The notes below the pieces were generated by a model. It made no database searches. It worked only from the letters and a program-made list of their open reading frames with translations, and had not been told where the DNA came from. From an uncultured Clostridia bacterium (lineage in GTDB: Bacteria > Bacillota > Clostridia > Christensenellales > Borkfalkiaceae): DNA of 44,311 nucleotides. The position numbers were made by a program, and so were the translations under genes. The DNA lies in NCBI GenBank assembly GCA_947626005.1, contig CANQQM010000007.1, positions 1 through 44,311 on the forward strand. Direction: 5' to 3'. Shown here piece after piece: positions 23,890 through 32,667 of the stretch (the first letter of the stretch is position 1; every line of letters starts with the position of its first letter).

Positions 23890-24468
23890 TCATTCCTTGT
23901 CTTTGATGAGGAGCAGGCGCAGCCCCATCACAAGAAAGGGTACGAGTACGGCCTGTAACACCATTCCCAAAAGTCCCGTTTGGATCTGCGACCAAACCGT
24001 TGCCGCCGAAAGAGGGGAAACGCTCTGAAAAACGGCGGCGATCATGAGGAATACAAGCCTTCCCGAAACCTCGGCAAGGAGCACCGCGGGGAACGCCATC
24101 CAACCGTTTTGGGCGATTTTGCGCGAAAAGAGCCCGGAAACCGCCGCAAAGACCGCAAGTTCAACGATCATATAAGGCAGACGAACCGCGGCGGGCATGG
24201 GGTTTCCGGCAAGCGAAGTGATCGCAAAGCTGACGACGGGAGAGAGGACCCCCACCCCCAAGCCCCACTTCCAACCGAGAAGGCACCCGCAGAGAAGAAT
24301 GGGAAGATACATCGGCAGCCATTGAACTCCGCCGGGCGCGCCGAGCGCGAGATGCACGATTTGCGGAAGAACGACCGCAAGCGCGATAATTCCGACCGAA
24401 ATCAGCGTTTTCACCGTAAGTTTCATACGGGGAGCCGCGTTGCGACGCGAAAGAGCCTGTTCAATCAT
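23890..24468 (-). CDS. ECF transporter S component-like membrane protein
   Basis: A 192-residue protein with about six hydrophobic helices, sized like the substrate-binding S subunits of energy-coupling-factor vitamin or metal importers. Features such as LPMYLPILLCGCLLGWKWGLGVGVLSPVVSF match the family pattern, in which helix 1-3 motifs contact the T subunit. The substrate cannot be assigned. No EcfA or EcfT gene is near, so it would share a module encoded elsewhere (group II type). ATG 24468 has GGAGG about 10 nt upstream. Confidence 0.75.
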   Translation of the reverse strand: MIEQALSRRNAAPRMKLTVKTLISVGIIALAVVLPQIVHLALGAPGGVQWLPMYLPILLCGCLLGWKWGLGVGVLSPVVSFAITSLAGNPMPAAVRLPYMIVELAVFAAVSGLFSRKIAQNGWMAFPAVLLAEVSGRLVFLMIAAVFQSVSPLSAATVWSQIQTGLLGMVLQAVLVPFLVMGLRLLLIKDKE

Positions 24469-24500
24469 GATAAATTTCCTCCGAACAATTTGTTTTTATG

Positions 24501-24543
24501 ATCATATCACATTCGTTGAATGAAAGTCAATGATTTTCATTCA
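24501..24543 (-). promoter_or_regulatory. Promoter and TetR-type operator of the ECF/TetR operon
   Basis: On the minus strand: TTGACT (24530-24525), 18 bp, TATGAT (24506-24501). An inverted repeat TGAATGAAA (24517-24525) / TTTCATTCA (24535-24543) with a 9-bp spacer covers the -35 box. This is where a TetR dimer would block RNA polymerase. Confidence 0.72.
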
Positions 24544-24575
24544 CTCATAAAAAGTTTTTTATGTGCGGATATGGA

Positions 24576-24602
24576 ATGAGCTCGGTTTGAAACCGAACTC
24601 AT
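24576..24602 (-). other. Hairpin in the gap between arsR end and ECF promoter
   Basis: ATGAG-x-TCGGTT (24576-24587) pairs with AACCGA-x-CTCAT (24591-24602). On the minus-strand RNA the odd position becomes a U-G pair, giving a 12-bp stem. No clean U-run follows, so it is a possible but unproven end of the arsR transcript. Confidence 0.4.
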
Positions 24603-24670
24603 CCTTCATTATAGGAACGTTTGCCCGACTTTTTGGGCTTACTTCGACCCGCCGCAAGCGGCCTTCCCCT

Positions 24671-25006
24671 TCAGTAGCCGAGAAACTCGACGCCCTTTAA
24701 GAGCACATCGTTGACGATGTCGTTGCAGAGGGAGTAGAAAATGATCTTCCCGTGGCGATCCGTCGATACCATCCCCGTGTCTTTTAAGAATCGAAGCTGA
24801 TGGGAGACGGTCGTCTGGTTGATGCCGAGCACCCGCGAAATATCGGTGACGCACATTTCGGAGATCGCAAGCGCGGCAAGGATGCGGAGGCGGGTGCCGT
24901 CCGAAAAGATGGAAAAGAACCGCACGAGGTCGAAGAGAAGTTCCCCGTCGGGAACGTACCCTTCGATCATGCCCTGCGTACGGCGGTCGAGAAGAAGTGT
25001 CTGCAT
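24671..25006 (-). CDS. ArsR/SmtB family regulator
   Basis: A 111-residue winged-helix repressor: FFSIFSDGTRLRILAAL, then MCVTDISRVLGINQTTVSHQLRFLKDTGMV (recognition helix) and the wing HGKIIFYSL. Classic ArsR sensors have ELCVCDL with paired cysteines; here only Cys52 of that site is present (CVTD) and the other cysteine is Cys94, so the metal site differs or the inducer is not arsenite. ATG 25006 follows a perfect AAGGAGG. It is divergent from the ArsB-like permease gene. Confidence 0.92.
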   Translation of the reverse strand: MQTLLLDRRTQGMIEGYVPDGELLFDLVRFFSIFSDGTRLRILAALAISEMCVTDISRVLGINQTTVSHQLRFLKDTGMVSTDRHGKIIFYSLCNDIVNDVLLKGVEFLGY

Positions 25007-25032
25007 GTTTGCCTCCTTTTCTTCGCATGATA

Positions 25033-25054
25033 GCATATGTGAAAGCGCACATGC
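25033..25054. promoter_or_regulatory. Possible ArsR operator
   Basis: ATGTG-N6-CACAT (25037-25041 and 25048-25052) is the core of a longer imperfect inverted repeat, just upstream of the arsR ribosome-binding site. Placement suits autoregulation. Only an inference from symmetry. Confidence 0.4.
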
Positions 25055-25137
25055 GGGAACGATGTGTCGAAAAAGGAAATTTGCGCGCGAATTTCCCGCC
25101 CCTTTCCCGAATTTTTCGTTTTTTTACGCGCGGAAAG

Positions 25138-25166
25138 TTGACATTTATTTTCAAACATGATACGAT
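25138..25166 (+). promoter_or_regulatory. Promoter of the ArsB-like permease gene
   Basis: TTGACA (25138-25143), 17 bp, TACGAT (25161-25166). It gives a short leader before ATG 25192. Confidence 0.75.
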
Positions 25167-25191
25167 ATGCGGGACGGTGGAAAAGTAAAGA

Positions 25192-26490
25192 ATGCTGAAC
25201 ATATTTCTCTTCGCCGCGACATGCTTCGTCATGATCTTCGGCGTACTCTTCTTTCCGAAAATCAAATTGGGGAAGATCCGCCTCGATTCCTATTGGGTCG
25301 TCGCCCTCATCGGGGCGGCGGCGGTGCTCGTTTTCGGCGACGTCAACGTCACGGCGATCTGGAAACAGCTCATCGCGAATACGGCCGTCAACCCCGTCAA
25401 GATCCTCGTCCTCTTCCTCTCGATGGCGATCCTCTCCGTCTTTCTCGACGAGCTCGGCTTCTTCCGCTTCCTCGCGGGGTTTGCCCTCCGCCATACCCAC
25501 GGCGGGCAGACGAAGCTATTCTTCTCCCTCTACTTTACCATCGCCGTCCTCACCGTATTTACCTCCAACGATATCATCATCCTCTCCTTTACCCCCTTCC
25601 TTTGCTACTTTGCGAAAGAGGCGGAGATCGACCCCGTCCCCTACCTTGCGGCGGAGTTTGTCGCGGCGAACACGTGGAGCATGGCGCTCATCATCGGAAA
25701 CCCGACGAATATTTACCTTTCGACGCGGTTCGGGATCGACTTCTTCTCCTACCTCGGGGTGAGCATTCTCCCCACCTTGGCGGCGGGGGGCGTCTCCCTC
25801 CTCCTCCTTTGGCTCCTCTTCCGAAAGCGTCTCAAAAAGCCCGTCACGGGGACCCCTATCCGCGAAGAGATCGAAGATAAGCTCTCCCTCGGCGTGGGGA
25901 TCGCCCACCTTGCGGTCTGCACCGTTCTCCTTGCGATCAGCTCCTATATCGGTTGGGAGATGTGGATCATCGCCCTTGCCTCGGCGGGAAGCATCGTCCT
26001 CTTCAGCGGCATCCTCTCCGCCTGCAGAAAAAGCAAGCCGAAGGCCCTTCTCGGCTGCCTCAAACACACGCCGTGGCAGCTCGCCCCCTTCCTCCTTTCG
26101 ATGTTCGTCATCACCGAAGTATTGAGCCAGCAGGGGGTGACGGCGGCCGTCGGCAACTTCCTCGGAACGAACTTTTCCGTCCCCGTCTACGGGGCGCTCT
26201 CCTTCCTCACCTCCAACCTCATCAACAACATTCCGATGACCGTCCTCTTCGCCCCGATGATCGAGGCGTCGGGTGCGGGCGCGGGCGCCGTGTTTGCGAC
26301 GGTCGTCGGTTCCAACCTCGGCGCGTTTTTCACCCCCGTCGGGGCACTTGCGGGGCTGATGTTCGGCTCTATCCTCTCCGAACACGGCGTCAAATTCGGC
26401 TATCTCGACTTCTTGAAGCTCGGGGTGACGGTCGCGCTCCCCACCCTTGCGGCGGCGCTCGGCGTGCTCATGGGCGTTCTCCTCATTTAA
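25192..26490 (+). CDS. ArsB/NhaD-type (SLC13-like) ion transporter
   Basis: A 432-residue protein with about eleven membrane helices in two inverted halves. Each half has the family hairpin: TSNDIIILSFTPFL and NPTNIYLSTRFG in the first, TSNLINNIPMTVLFAP and GSNLGAFFTPVGAL in the second. This is the ion transporter superfamily that includes ArsB arsenite/antimonite exporters and NhaD Na+/H+ antiporters. The divergent ArsR gene suggests metalloid export, but ArsR cysteines are atypical, so another ion is possible. It is probably co-transcribed with the following MmcQ-like gene (4 nt gap). Confidence 0.88.
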   Translation: MLNIFLFAATCFVMIFGVLFFPKIKLGKIRLDSYWVVALIGAAAVLVFGDVNVTAIWKQLIANTAVNPVKILVLFLSMAILSVFLDELGFFRFLAGFALRHTHGGQTKLFFSLYFTIAVLTVFTSNDIIILSFTPFLCYFAKEAEIDPVPYLAAEFVAANTWSMALIIGNPTNIYLSTRFGIDFFSYLGVSILPTLAAGGVSLLLLWLLFRKRLKKPVTGTPIREEIEDKLSLGVGIAHLAVCTVLLAISSYIGWEMWIIALASAGSIVLFSGILSACRKSKPKALLGCLKHTPWQLAPFLLSMFVITEVLSQQGVTAAVGNFLGTNFSVPVYGALSFLTSNLINNIPMTVLFAPMIEASGAGAGAVFATVVGSNLGAFFTPVGALAGLMFGSILSEHGVKFGYLDFLKLGVTVALPTLAAALGVLMGVLLI

Positions 26491-26494
26491 GACG

Positions 26495-27148
26495 ATGGAA
26501 CTTTCCGCCTTTCGGAACAAAATTTTCGACGAAGCCCTCCTCCGCGCCTACGGCTTTCGGGAGGAAGCGGGGGCGTTTTCGCATACCGTCCCTATCCGAA
26601 ACGGCGAATTCCTCCTCACCGTCACCGTCGCGGGGCAGGATGTGAGGACCCGCCTTGTCGATTCGGACACGGGAGAGGAGTACCGCCTGCACCTTGTCGA
26701 GGAGGCCGAAGGAGAGTTCGTCGGGAGCGTTCGGGAGGAATTCGGGCGGGTGCTCGAAGAAATTGCCCGCGCCTGCTGCCGCACCCGAGTCTTTTCGGGC
26801 GGGGAGGCGCAGCGTCTCCTTGCCTATGCGAAGGAAAAGTACGGCACCGACCCCGAATTTTTATGGAGCGATCTCCCCGAGGCCGCGGTGCTCCGCCGCA
26901 AAGACACGGGGAAATGGTATGCGTTATTCATGAAACTTCCCAAAAAACGCCTCTCCCTTTCGGGGGAAGGGCAAGTCGAAGTCCTCAACCTCCGCTACCC
27001 CGTATTTTCCTCCCCCGAAACCCTCGACGGCGTGCGCTTCTTCCCCGCCTATCACATGAATAAAAAGCGCTGGATGACAATTCTCCTCGGCGGGGAAAGC
27101 GATTCCCTCCTTCCCCTCCTCGACGACAGCTACAAAAATGCCAGGTGA
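26495..27148 (+). CDS. MmcQ/YjbR family protein
   Basis: A 217-residue protein. The C-terminal half (from about residue 110: YGTDPEFLWSDLPEAAVLRRKDTGKWYALFM ... HMNKKRWMTILL) is a clear MmcQ/YjbR domain, a CyaY-like fold with a proposed DNA-binding role. The N-terminal half matches the extra winged-helix-like domain found in longer clostridial members. ATG 26495 is chosen since the frame upstream lies within the permease gene. No ribosome-binding site is evident, so translation may depend on the upstream gene. Function unknown. Confidence 0.82.
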   Translation: MELSAFRNKIFDEALLRAYGFREEAGAFSHTVPIRNGEFLLTVTVAGQDVRTRLVDSDTGEEYRLHLVEEAEGEFVGSVREEFGRVLEEIARACCRTRVFSGGEAQRLLAYAKEKYGTDPEFLWSDLPEAAVLRRKDTGKWYALFMKLPKKRLSLSGEGQVEVLNLRYPVFSSPETLDGVRFFPAYHMNKKRWMTILLGGESDSLLPLLDDSYKNAR

Positions 27149-27150
27149 AA

Positions 27151-27174
27151 CGGCGGAAAACTCCGCCGCTTTTT
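27151..27174 (+). terminator. Terminator after the MmcQ-like gene
   Basis: CGGCGGA (27151-27157) pairs with TCCGCCG (27162-27168) around AAAC, then CTTTTT. It starts 3 nt after the stop codon. Confidence 0.85.
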
Positions 27175-27197
27175 CGTCTGCTTTTCACACAAAGCGC

Positions 27198-27226
27198 TTT
27201 GCTTTTTTCGCATAACATGGTATAAT
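27198..27226 (+). promoter_or_regulatory. Extended -10 promoter of the second ABC exporter
   Basis: TATAAT (27221-27226) is preceded by TGG, an extended -10 element. A weak -35 TTTGCT lies 17 bp upstream (27198-27203). Confidence 0.65.
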
Positions 27227-27254
27227 TAAATCACAGAACACAAAGGGGAACGCC

Positions 27255-27956
27255 ATGAGCTATCTTGCGCTTAGAAACGTATCGAAGCGGTACCTCGTCG
27301 GAACGGTGACCGTCGACGCCTTGAAGGACGTCTCGTTCGACCTCGAGGACGGGGAATTTGTCGTCGTGCTCGGCTCGAGCGGGGCGGGAAAGACCACCCT
27401 TCTAAACCTCCTCGGGGGGATGGACGTCGCCACGGAGGGCGAGATCGTCCTCGACGGCAAAAACGTCACGAAAATGACCCGCCGCGAGCTCACCGAATAC
27501 CGCAGGACGGACGTCGGGTTCGTCTTTCAGTTCTATAACCTCATGCCCAACCTCACCGCCCTCGAGAACGTCGAGATCGCCGTCGAAATCTGCAAAAACG
27601 CCCACGACCCCCGCAAGATCCTCGAGGAGGTGGGGCTTTCCGACCGCCTCATGAACTTCCCCGCCCAGCTCTCGGGCGGCGAACAGCAGCGCGTCTCCAT
27701 TGCCCGCGCGATCGCGAAGAACCCCAAGCTCCTCCTCTGCGACGAGCCGACGGGCGCCCTCGACTATGCGACGGGAAAGCGCATTTTGAAGCTCCTCTAT
27801 GACGTGACGCGCAAAGAGAAGAAGCCCGTCATCGTCGTGACGCACAACGCGGCGCTCAAGGCGATGGCAGACAAAGTCATCTCCATCCGCAGCGGGTGCA
27901 TCGAAAACATCGAGACGAACGCTTCCCCCGTTCCCGTCGAGGAGATCGAGTGGTGA
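27255..27956 (+). CDS. ABC transporter ATPase (LolD/MacB type)
   Basis: A 233-residue ATPase: Walker [11 protein letters not shown]-loop FVFQFY, signature LSGGEQQR, Walker [14 protein letters not shown]-loop VVTHN. It belongs with the large FtsX permease that follows, with which it overlaps by GTGA. Exporters of this class move lipids, antimicrobial peptides or signals, or drive outside enzymes. No sensor kinase pair is next to it, so a Bce-type peptide-resistance module is not supported. Confidence 0.93.
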   Translation: MSYLALRNVSKRYLVGTVTVDALKDVSFDLEDGEFVVVLGSSGAGKTTLLNLLGGMDVATEGEIVLDGKNVTKMTRRELTEYRRTDVGFVFQFYNLMPNLTALENVEIAVEICKNAHDPRKILEEVGLSDRLMNFPAQLSGGEQQRVSIARAIAKNPKLLLCDEPTGALDYATGKRILKLLYDVTRKEKKPVIVVTHNAALKAMADKVISIRSGCIENIETNASPVPVEEIEW

Positions 27957-29800
27957 AAACCTATCTTAAGACATTTGCGCGGACTTTCCGCCATCATCTC
28001 ACCCGTCTCGTCTCCATCGTGCTCATGGTGCTTGTCAGCATCGGCTTCTGCGCGGGGATCGGCATGGCGAAGGACAAGATCGACTACGCCCTCGACGACG
28101 TGTACAGGGAGAAGAACGTGAGCGACCTCATCGTGAAGAGCACGGCGGAGACGGGGTTCACGAAGGAGGAAATTTCCCTCCTCGAAGAGCGATACGGGGC
28201 GGAAAATGTGCTGACGGGGGGCTCTTTCGAGCTCCGCGACGGCGTACTCGACGCGAACGGATTCGAGATCGTGCTCGAGGGCCTCGGCGAAGGCATCACG
28301 CGCATCTACTTTTTCAGCCGCGGCGCGGAGGAACTCGATCAAAACGTCCTCGAAACGGTGGAAAGCTACGAGACGAACGAGGGCTACTATCCCCTCTATG
28401 CGGAGCGGGCGACGAGCCAGCTCGTCGACTTCGGGGAAGATGCGCGCTTCCGCATCAAGAGCGACTTCCTCCCCCTCAACTACAACTTCGAACTTGCGGG
28501 CGTCGTGTTCAATCCCCTCCATATGGCGGTGCGCGACGACCCCTCCTTCCGCTATGAGGACGAACTTCTCTCGCACATCGTGTATGTGTTCGACTTCCCC
28601 CTCCTCACCGACACGCTCGTAAACGACGTCTATATCACCTTCCCCGAGCGGGACCTCCCTGTCCTCTCGGACGAATACGAGACGAAGGCGAAAGCGGAGC
28701 GGGATGCCGTCCTCGAGCTTCTTCCCTCCGCCGCCGCTCTGACCCTCTTCGAGAACTTCAGCTTCGTATCCTTCCATGAGTACGGGAACAAGATCGAGGG
28801 GATCGGGCTCGTGATGATGGTCGTCTTTCTCCTCGTCACCCTTCTCATCGTCCTCTCTACGATGACCCGCTTCCTCGACGAGGAACGCTCGGAGATCGCA
28901 TGCCTTCAGACCCTCGGCTATCCCGCCCTCGGGATCCTTTCGAAGTACCTTCTCTTCGCCTTCGTGGGAACGGCGATCGGCGGGGCGGGGTCGTACTTTG
29001 CAAGCATCGGCCTTGCCTACATCATCTACATCAACTTCACTTGGAATTTCACCCTGCCGCCCTATCCCGCACGCATTTCGGTGGGATTCTTCTTCCTGGT
29101 CGCGTCGGTCATTCTCCTTTCCGCCCTCGCCGCGACGCTCATCGCCGGGCTCCGCATGACCCGCCGCCGCCCCGCAGAACTCCTCCGCCCCAAGGCGCCC
29201 CGTCCCGGGAAAAAGGTGCTTCTCGAGTCGATCCCTCTTCTTTGGAACCGCCTCTCCTTCCGCTACAAGTCCTCTCTTCGCAACGTTTTCCGCTACAAGA
29301 CGCGCTTTTTCATGACGGTCGTCGCCGTCATGGCGTCGACGGCGCTCGTGCTTGCGGGGCTTGCCGTCCTCGACTGCTGTATCTTCCAGGACGTCGGAAC
29401 GGCGGCGATGATCGGCGTTGCGATCGTTGTTCTCCTCTTCGCCGCCCTCCTCAACGCCGTCGTCATCTACACCCTCACCAATATCAACGTCAGCGAACGC
29501 ACGCGGGAACTTGCGACGCTGATGGTGCTCGGCTACTCCGACCGCGAGGTGACGGGGTATGTCTACCGAGAGATCTACCTTACGAGCAGCATCGGGATCG
29601 CCCTCGGCCTGCCCTTCGGGTGCATCCTGTGCCTCTTCATCTTCAATGTGATGGAATTCGGGTCCGTCCCGCTCATCGGGTGGTACGTGTGGCTGTGTGC
29701 TCCCCTCCTTTCCCTCCTCTTCACCTTCCTCGTGACCCTCATGCTCCGCCGCCGCATCGTGCGCATTCCGATGAACGACTCCCTCAAGGCGATCGAATAA
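27953..29800 (+). CDS. Large FtsX-like ABC permease
   Basis: A 615-residue permease. It begins with a transmembrane helix (about residues 18-38), then an outer domain of some 240 residues, a three-helix FtsX block (about 285-410), a basic cytoplasmic link (RMTRRRPAELLRPKAPRPGKK) and a second hydrophobic helix block to the end. The start is the GTG at 27953, overlapping the ATPase stop, with GAGGAG upstream. A single large chain contrasts with the split A/B pairs in the operon at 6.5-12.1 kb. Substrate unknown. Confidence 0.88.
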   Translation: MKTYLKTFARTFRHHLTRLVSIVLMVLVSIGFCAGIGMAKDKIDYALDDVYREKNVSDLIVKSTAETGFTKEEISLLEERYGAENVLTGGSFELRDGVLDANGFEIVLEGLGEGITRIYFFSRGAEELDQNVLETVESYETNEGYYPLYAERATSQLVDFGEDARFRIKSDFLPLNYNFELAGVVFNPLHMAVRDDPSFRYEDELLSHIVYVFDFPLLTDTLVNDVYITFPERDLPVLSDEYETKAKAERDAVLELLPSAAALTLFENFSFVSFHEYGNKIEGIGLVMMVVFLLVTLLIVLSTMTRFLDEERSEIACLQTLGYPALGILSKYLLFAFVGTAIGGAGSYFASIGLAYIIYINFTWNFTLPPYPARISVGFFFLVASVILLSALAATLIAGLRMTRRRPAELLRPKAPRPGKKVLLESIPLLWNRLSFRYKSSLRNVFRYKTRFFMTVVAVMASTALVLAGLAVLDCCIFQDVGTAAMIGVAIVVLLFAALLNAVVIYTLTNINVSERTRELATLMVLGYSDREVTGYVYREIYLTSSIGIALGLPFGCILCLFIFNVMEFGSVPLIGWYVWLCAPLLSLLFTFLVTLMLRRRIVRIPMNDSLKAIE

Positions 29801-29808
29801 GAACATGC

Positions 29809-29844
29809 AAAAAGAAGCCGCAAGCGAACGCGGCTTCTTTTTTT
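29809..29844. terminator. Bidirectional terminator between permease and galK
   Basis: GAAGCCGC (29814-29821) pairs with GCGGCTTC (29830-29837), with an A-run before and a T-run after. It serves two convergent operons. Confidence 0.9.
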
Positions 29845-29889
29845 GTGCCCGAAGGCGGGATTTTCTTGCTTATGTGATCTTTCCCCGAT

Positions 29890-31011
29890 TCAGAGACGCA
29901 TGATCTCGACGCCGTCGGAGATATGCGTCGTGTAGAAGGTGGGTTCGTACCCCGTCTCCCGCTGATATTCCTCGGTGACGTAGGTCATGAAGTTGTCGAG
30001 CCCGCCCGTCCGCACGACGGAGACGGTACAGCCGCCGAACCCCGCACCCGTCATGCGGGAACCGTAGCACGAGGGGTGCCGCTGTGCCGCATGGGCAAGG
30101 GCGTCGAGCTCCCGTCCCGTCACTTCATAGAGTTCGGAAAGGGAACGGTGGGAGGCATTGAGGAGGGCGCCGAAGCCCTTCATGTCCCCGAGGCGGAGCG
30201 CGGAGGCCGCCTTGGCGACGCGGGCGCATTCCTCCACGACGTGCTTCGCGCGGCGATAGACGATGGGCGGAAGCGCCGAACGGTATTCCTCGAGGCGGAA
30301 GGCGGGAACGGCGGCAAGGCTTGATACGTCGAGCCGACGCCTTAAGATGCGGAGAGCCGTCTCCACCTCCTCCCGACGCTCGTTGTACTTGCTCTCGACG
30401 AGGCTGTGCGGCTTGTTGCAATTGGCAATGACGAGGCTGCAATCCCCCATCCGTACGGGGATGTACTCGCATTCGAGGGTCGAACAGTCGAGAAGGAGGG
30501 CGTTATTCGCCTTTCCCGCGGCGGAGACGTACTGGTCCATGATCCCGCAATTGACGCCCGCGAATTCATGTTCGGCGCGCTGGGCGGCAAGCGCCGCCGC
30601 GACGGGCTCGAACTTCTCCCCCGCCGCCGCCGTGAGCGCCGCGATCGTCGAGACTTCGATCGCCGCCGACGAGGAGAGCCCGCTTCCGAAGGGAACGGTG
30701 CAGTCGTAGAGCATGTCGCACCCGACGAGGCGATGCCCCGCCTGCCGCCAGAAGAAGGCGCTTCCCGCGATGTAGCGCGCATGCTTCTCCCCGCGGTAGC
30801 TCTCGAGCTTGTCGAGGTCGAGGGAGACGCGGTCACTCAGGTCCGTCCAAGCGATATTCAGGGTATTTGTCCCGTTGGGACGGACGGAGACGGTATTCTT
30901 AAGGGAGAGGGCGCAGGGAAGCACCTTCCCGCCGCAATAGTCGACGTGTTCGCCGATGAGATTGACCCGTCCCGCCGCCGAGACTTTGAATTCGTAGCTG
31001 CCGTTATTCAT
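29890..31011 (-). CDS. galK: Galactokinase
   Basis: A 373-residue GHMP kinase. The galactokinase signature GRVNLIGEHVDY is at residues 14-25, the ATP loop is PFGSGLSSSAA, and the third GHMP motif is GAGFGGC near the C-terminus. It phosphorylates galactose at C1 in the Leloir pathway. It overlaps the upstream galT gene by 8 nt (ATGAATAA), so both are made together. galE and galM are not in the window. Confidence 0.97.
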   Translation of the reverse strand: MNNGSYEFKVSAAGRVNLIGEHVDYCGGKVLPCALSLKNTVSVRPNGTNTLNIAWTDLSDRVSLDLDKLESYRGEKHARYIAGSAFFWRQAGHRLVGCDMLYDCTVPFGSGLSSSAAIEVSTIAALTAAAGEKFEPVAAALAAQRAEHEFAGVNCGIMDQYVSAAGKANNALLLDCSTLECEYIPVRMGDCSLVIANCNKPHSLVESKYNERREEVETALRILRRRLDVSSLAAVPAFRLEEYRSALPPIVYRRAKHVVEECARVAKAASALRLGDMKGFGALLNASHRSLSELYEVTGRELDALAHAAQRHPSCYGSRMTGAGFGGCTVSVVRTGGLDNFMTYVTEEYQRETGYEPTFYTTHISDGVEIMRL

Positions 31012-32458
31012 AAAATCCGAGCCCCTTCAAAAATTCCGCCGTTTTTTGCGGTGTTTCGAACACGGCCGTGTTCAAGAGAATGCGCCTGCAGATGTCGCCG
31101 AGTTCGAAGGCGATCGCCCGATCGGCTTCCTCCTCCGTCTTGGGTGCGCCGCGCGCCATGATCTCCGAAAAGAGGAGACGGAAGTCGCGGAGTTCCTCCG
31201 TAAGAACGCCCGAAAGCAGGGCGCGGCGGAGAGAGCGAAGTTCTCCGACGAGCCGCCCGGGGAGGATGAAGAGCCCCTGTGCCTCGATGAGCCCGATGGA
31301 CTCTTTTTTGATGACATGGTATTCGGGATGGGCGTGAAAGACGCCGTCGGGGTAGCGCTCGGAGGTGATGTTGCTCCGAAGGATGAGGTTGATCTCGTAC
31401 CCCTTCTCCCCCATGACGACGGTCGGGCTTACGGCGTGGTGCACGCCCTCCCCGTCGCGGGGGATGAGGCCGCGGGTGCGGTCCTCGTACTCTTCCCACC
31501 CCGCACGGATGCGTTCGCAGACGGAGACGAGCTGTTCGCGGTTTCTCCCCGTCACGCGGACGACGGTGCCGTACCAGTCGACGACGCCCACTTCGACCTC
31601 CTTCTCCTCTAAGCTGTAAAGAGGGCAGGCGATCTTGGCCTTGAAGAGCGGAAGCGTCTCCCCTCCGCCCTGAAAGTGGTCGTGGGCAAGGACGCTTCCC
31701 CCGATGCGGGGAAGGGGGGCGTTACAGCCGATAAAGTAGTGCGGGAAGGCGTCGACGAAGTCGAGGAGCTTTTCGAATGCCGCCCTGTCGACGTGCATGG
31801 GAATGTGCTTTTCGTTGACCGCGATCCCGTGCTGACGGAAGTACCCGTAAGGGGAAAACTGCCAGAACCACTTCTCGTCGCCGAGCATGACGGAGACGGT
31901 GCGGAGGGTCCTGCGGTCGCGGCCGTGGAAGCCCTCGTTCTCGCGGCAGATGGAGCACGAAGGATACCCTCCCGCGACGGAATTCCCCGAGACCGCCTTC
32001 TTGGGGTCGCGGAATTCGGGTTTGGCGCGGTTGATCGTGACGATGAGCCCGTTTTCCGCCGTGAAACGGGGGTTGAGGTCGAGCCGCTCCTTCTTGACAT
32101 AATCGGCGTCGACGAGGTAGCGGTAGAGCCACTCCGTCGCCTTCTCGGGCGAATGCTCGAAGCGCATGGAGAAGCGCCTCTCGACCTCGGACGGGGGGAG
32201 CATGAGTGCGCCCATCACCCTGTCGGAGAGCGATTCCGCCTCCCCCTCCGTGATGAGGCCCTCCGCCGTCGCCTCCAAAGTGAGAGCGCCGAGGAGCTCG
32301 CCTACCGTCTCCCCTTCGTAGACGGCGCCCGTCTCCTCGAAGGTGCGAAGCCCCGTGAGCATGAGGAGGGTGTTGCGCGCAAAAACGGCGTCGCGCGGGG
32401 GAAGGGAGAGTTTTTGTTCGGCATAGCCGACGAGCTTTTCGATGATCCGACTCAGCAT
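31004..32458 (-). CDS. galT: UDP-glucose--hexose-1-phosphate uridylyltransferase, class II
   Basis: A 484-residue GalT of the Bacillota type, longer than and unlike E. coli GalT. A histidine motif AHDHFQGG marks the active region, and the C-terminal segment matches the family. The enzyme exchanges galactose-1-phosphate with UDP-glucose. ATG 32458 has GGAGG 8 nt upstream, so the longer start at 32503 is rejected. First gene of galTK, read from a promoter about 130 bp upstream and divergent from an AraC-family gene. Confidence 0.96.
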   Translation of the reverse strand: MLSRIIEKLVGYAEQKLSLPPRDAVFARNTLLMLTGLRTFEETGAVYEGETVGELLGALTLEATAEGLITEGEAESLSDRVMGALMLPPSEVERRFSMRFEHSPEKATEWLYRYLVDADYVKKERLDLNPRFTAENGLIVTINRAKPEFRDPKKAVSGNSVAGGYPSCSICRENEGFHGRDRRTLRTVSVMLGDEKWFWQFSPYGYFRQHGIAVNEKHIPMHVDRAAFEKLLDFVDAFPHYFIGCNAPLPRIGGSVLAHDHFQGGGETLPLFKAKIACPLYSLEEKEVEVGVVDWYGTVVRVTGRNREQLVSVCERIRAGWEEYEDRTRGLIPRDGEGVHHAVSPTVVMGEKGYEINLILRSNITSERYPDGVFHAHPEYHVIKKESIGLIEAQGLFILPGRLVGELRSLRRALLSGVLTEELRDFRLLFSEIMARGAPKTEEEADRAIAFELGDICRRILLNTAVFETPQKTAEFLKGLGFYE

Positions 32459-32483
32459 GATCTGCCTCCGAAAAAAGCAAAGA

Positions 32484-32580
32484 AATCGAACGATGAGGTG
32501 CAATATGCCGCCCCGCCGTTCGATTCCTTATAGGGGGGTATAAAGAATGAGCGCCTGTAAGTTCGGGAAAACCTTCCCGA
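32484..32580 (-). promoter_or_regulatory. Structured galT leader
   Basis: The galT leader (about 126 nt) holds three symmetric elements: arms AATCGAACG/CGTTCGATT (32484-32492 and 32517-32525, 24 nt apart), a palindrome TTATA-GGGGGG-TATAA around 32529-32544, and a hairpin TCGGGAA/TTCCCGA (32563-32569 and 32574-32580). They may be protein-binding sites or RNA stems. No known riboswitch class is recognised. Confidence 0.5.
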
Positions 32581-32590
32581 TTCTAAGAAA

Positions 32591-32619
32591 ATTATACCTG
32601 AAAACTTTCAACAAAACAA
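32591..32619 (-). promoter_or_regulatory. Promoter of galTK
   Basis: Minus strand TTGTTT (32619-32614), 17 bp, TATAAT (32596-32591). The poor -35 box suggests need of an activator. Confidence 0.65.
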
Positions 32620-32627
32620 GCATTCTT

Positions 32628-32667
32628 TTGACGGCTTATGGACATTTATTGACATTTTTCTTGACAC
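32628..32667. promoter_or_regulatory. Phased TTGAC repeats between galT and araC-type gene
   Basis: TTGAC or TGGAC begins at 32628, 32639, 32649 and 32661, at 11-, 10- and 12-bp steps, so all face one side of the helix. The last copy is the -35 box of the AraC-type gene. The direct-repeat layout is typical of AraC-family half-sites. Confidence 0.5.

Noticed and set aside
27255-29800. A Bce-type peptide-resistance module
   Set aside because: The permease resembles FtsX/BceB proteins in outline, but there is no histidine kinase/response regulator pair beside it and the outer domain gives no clear link.
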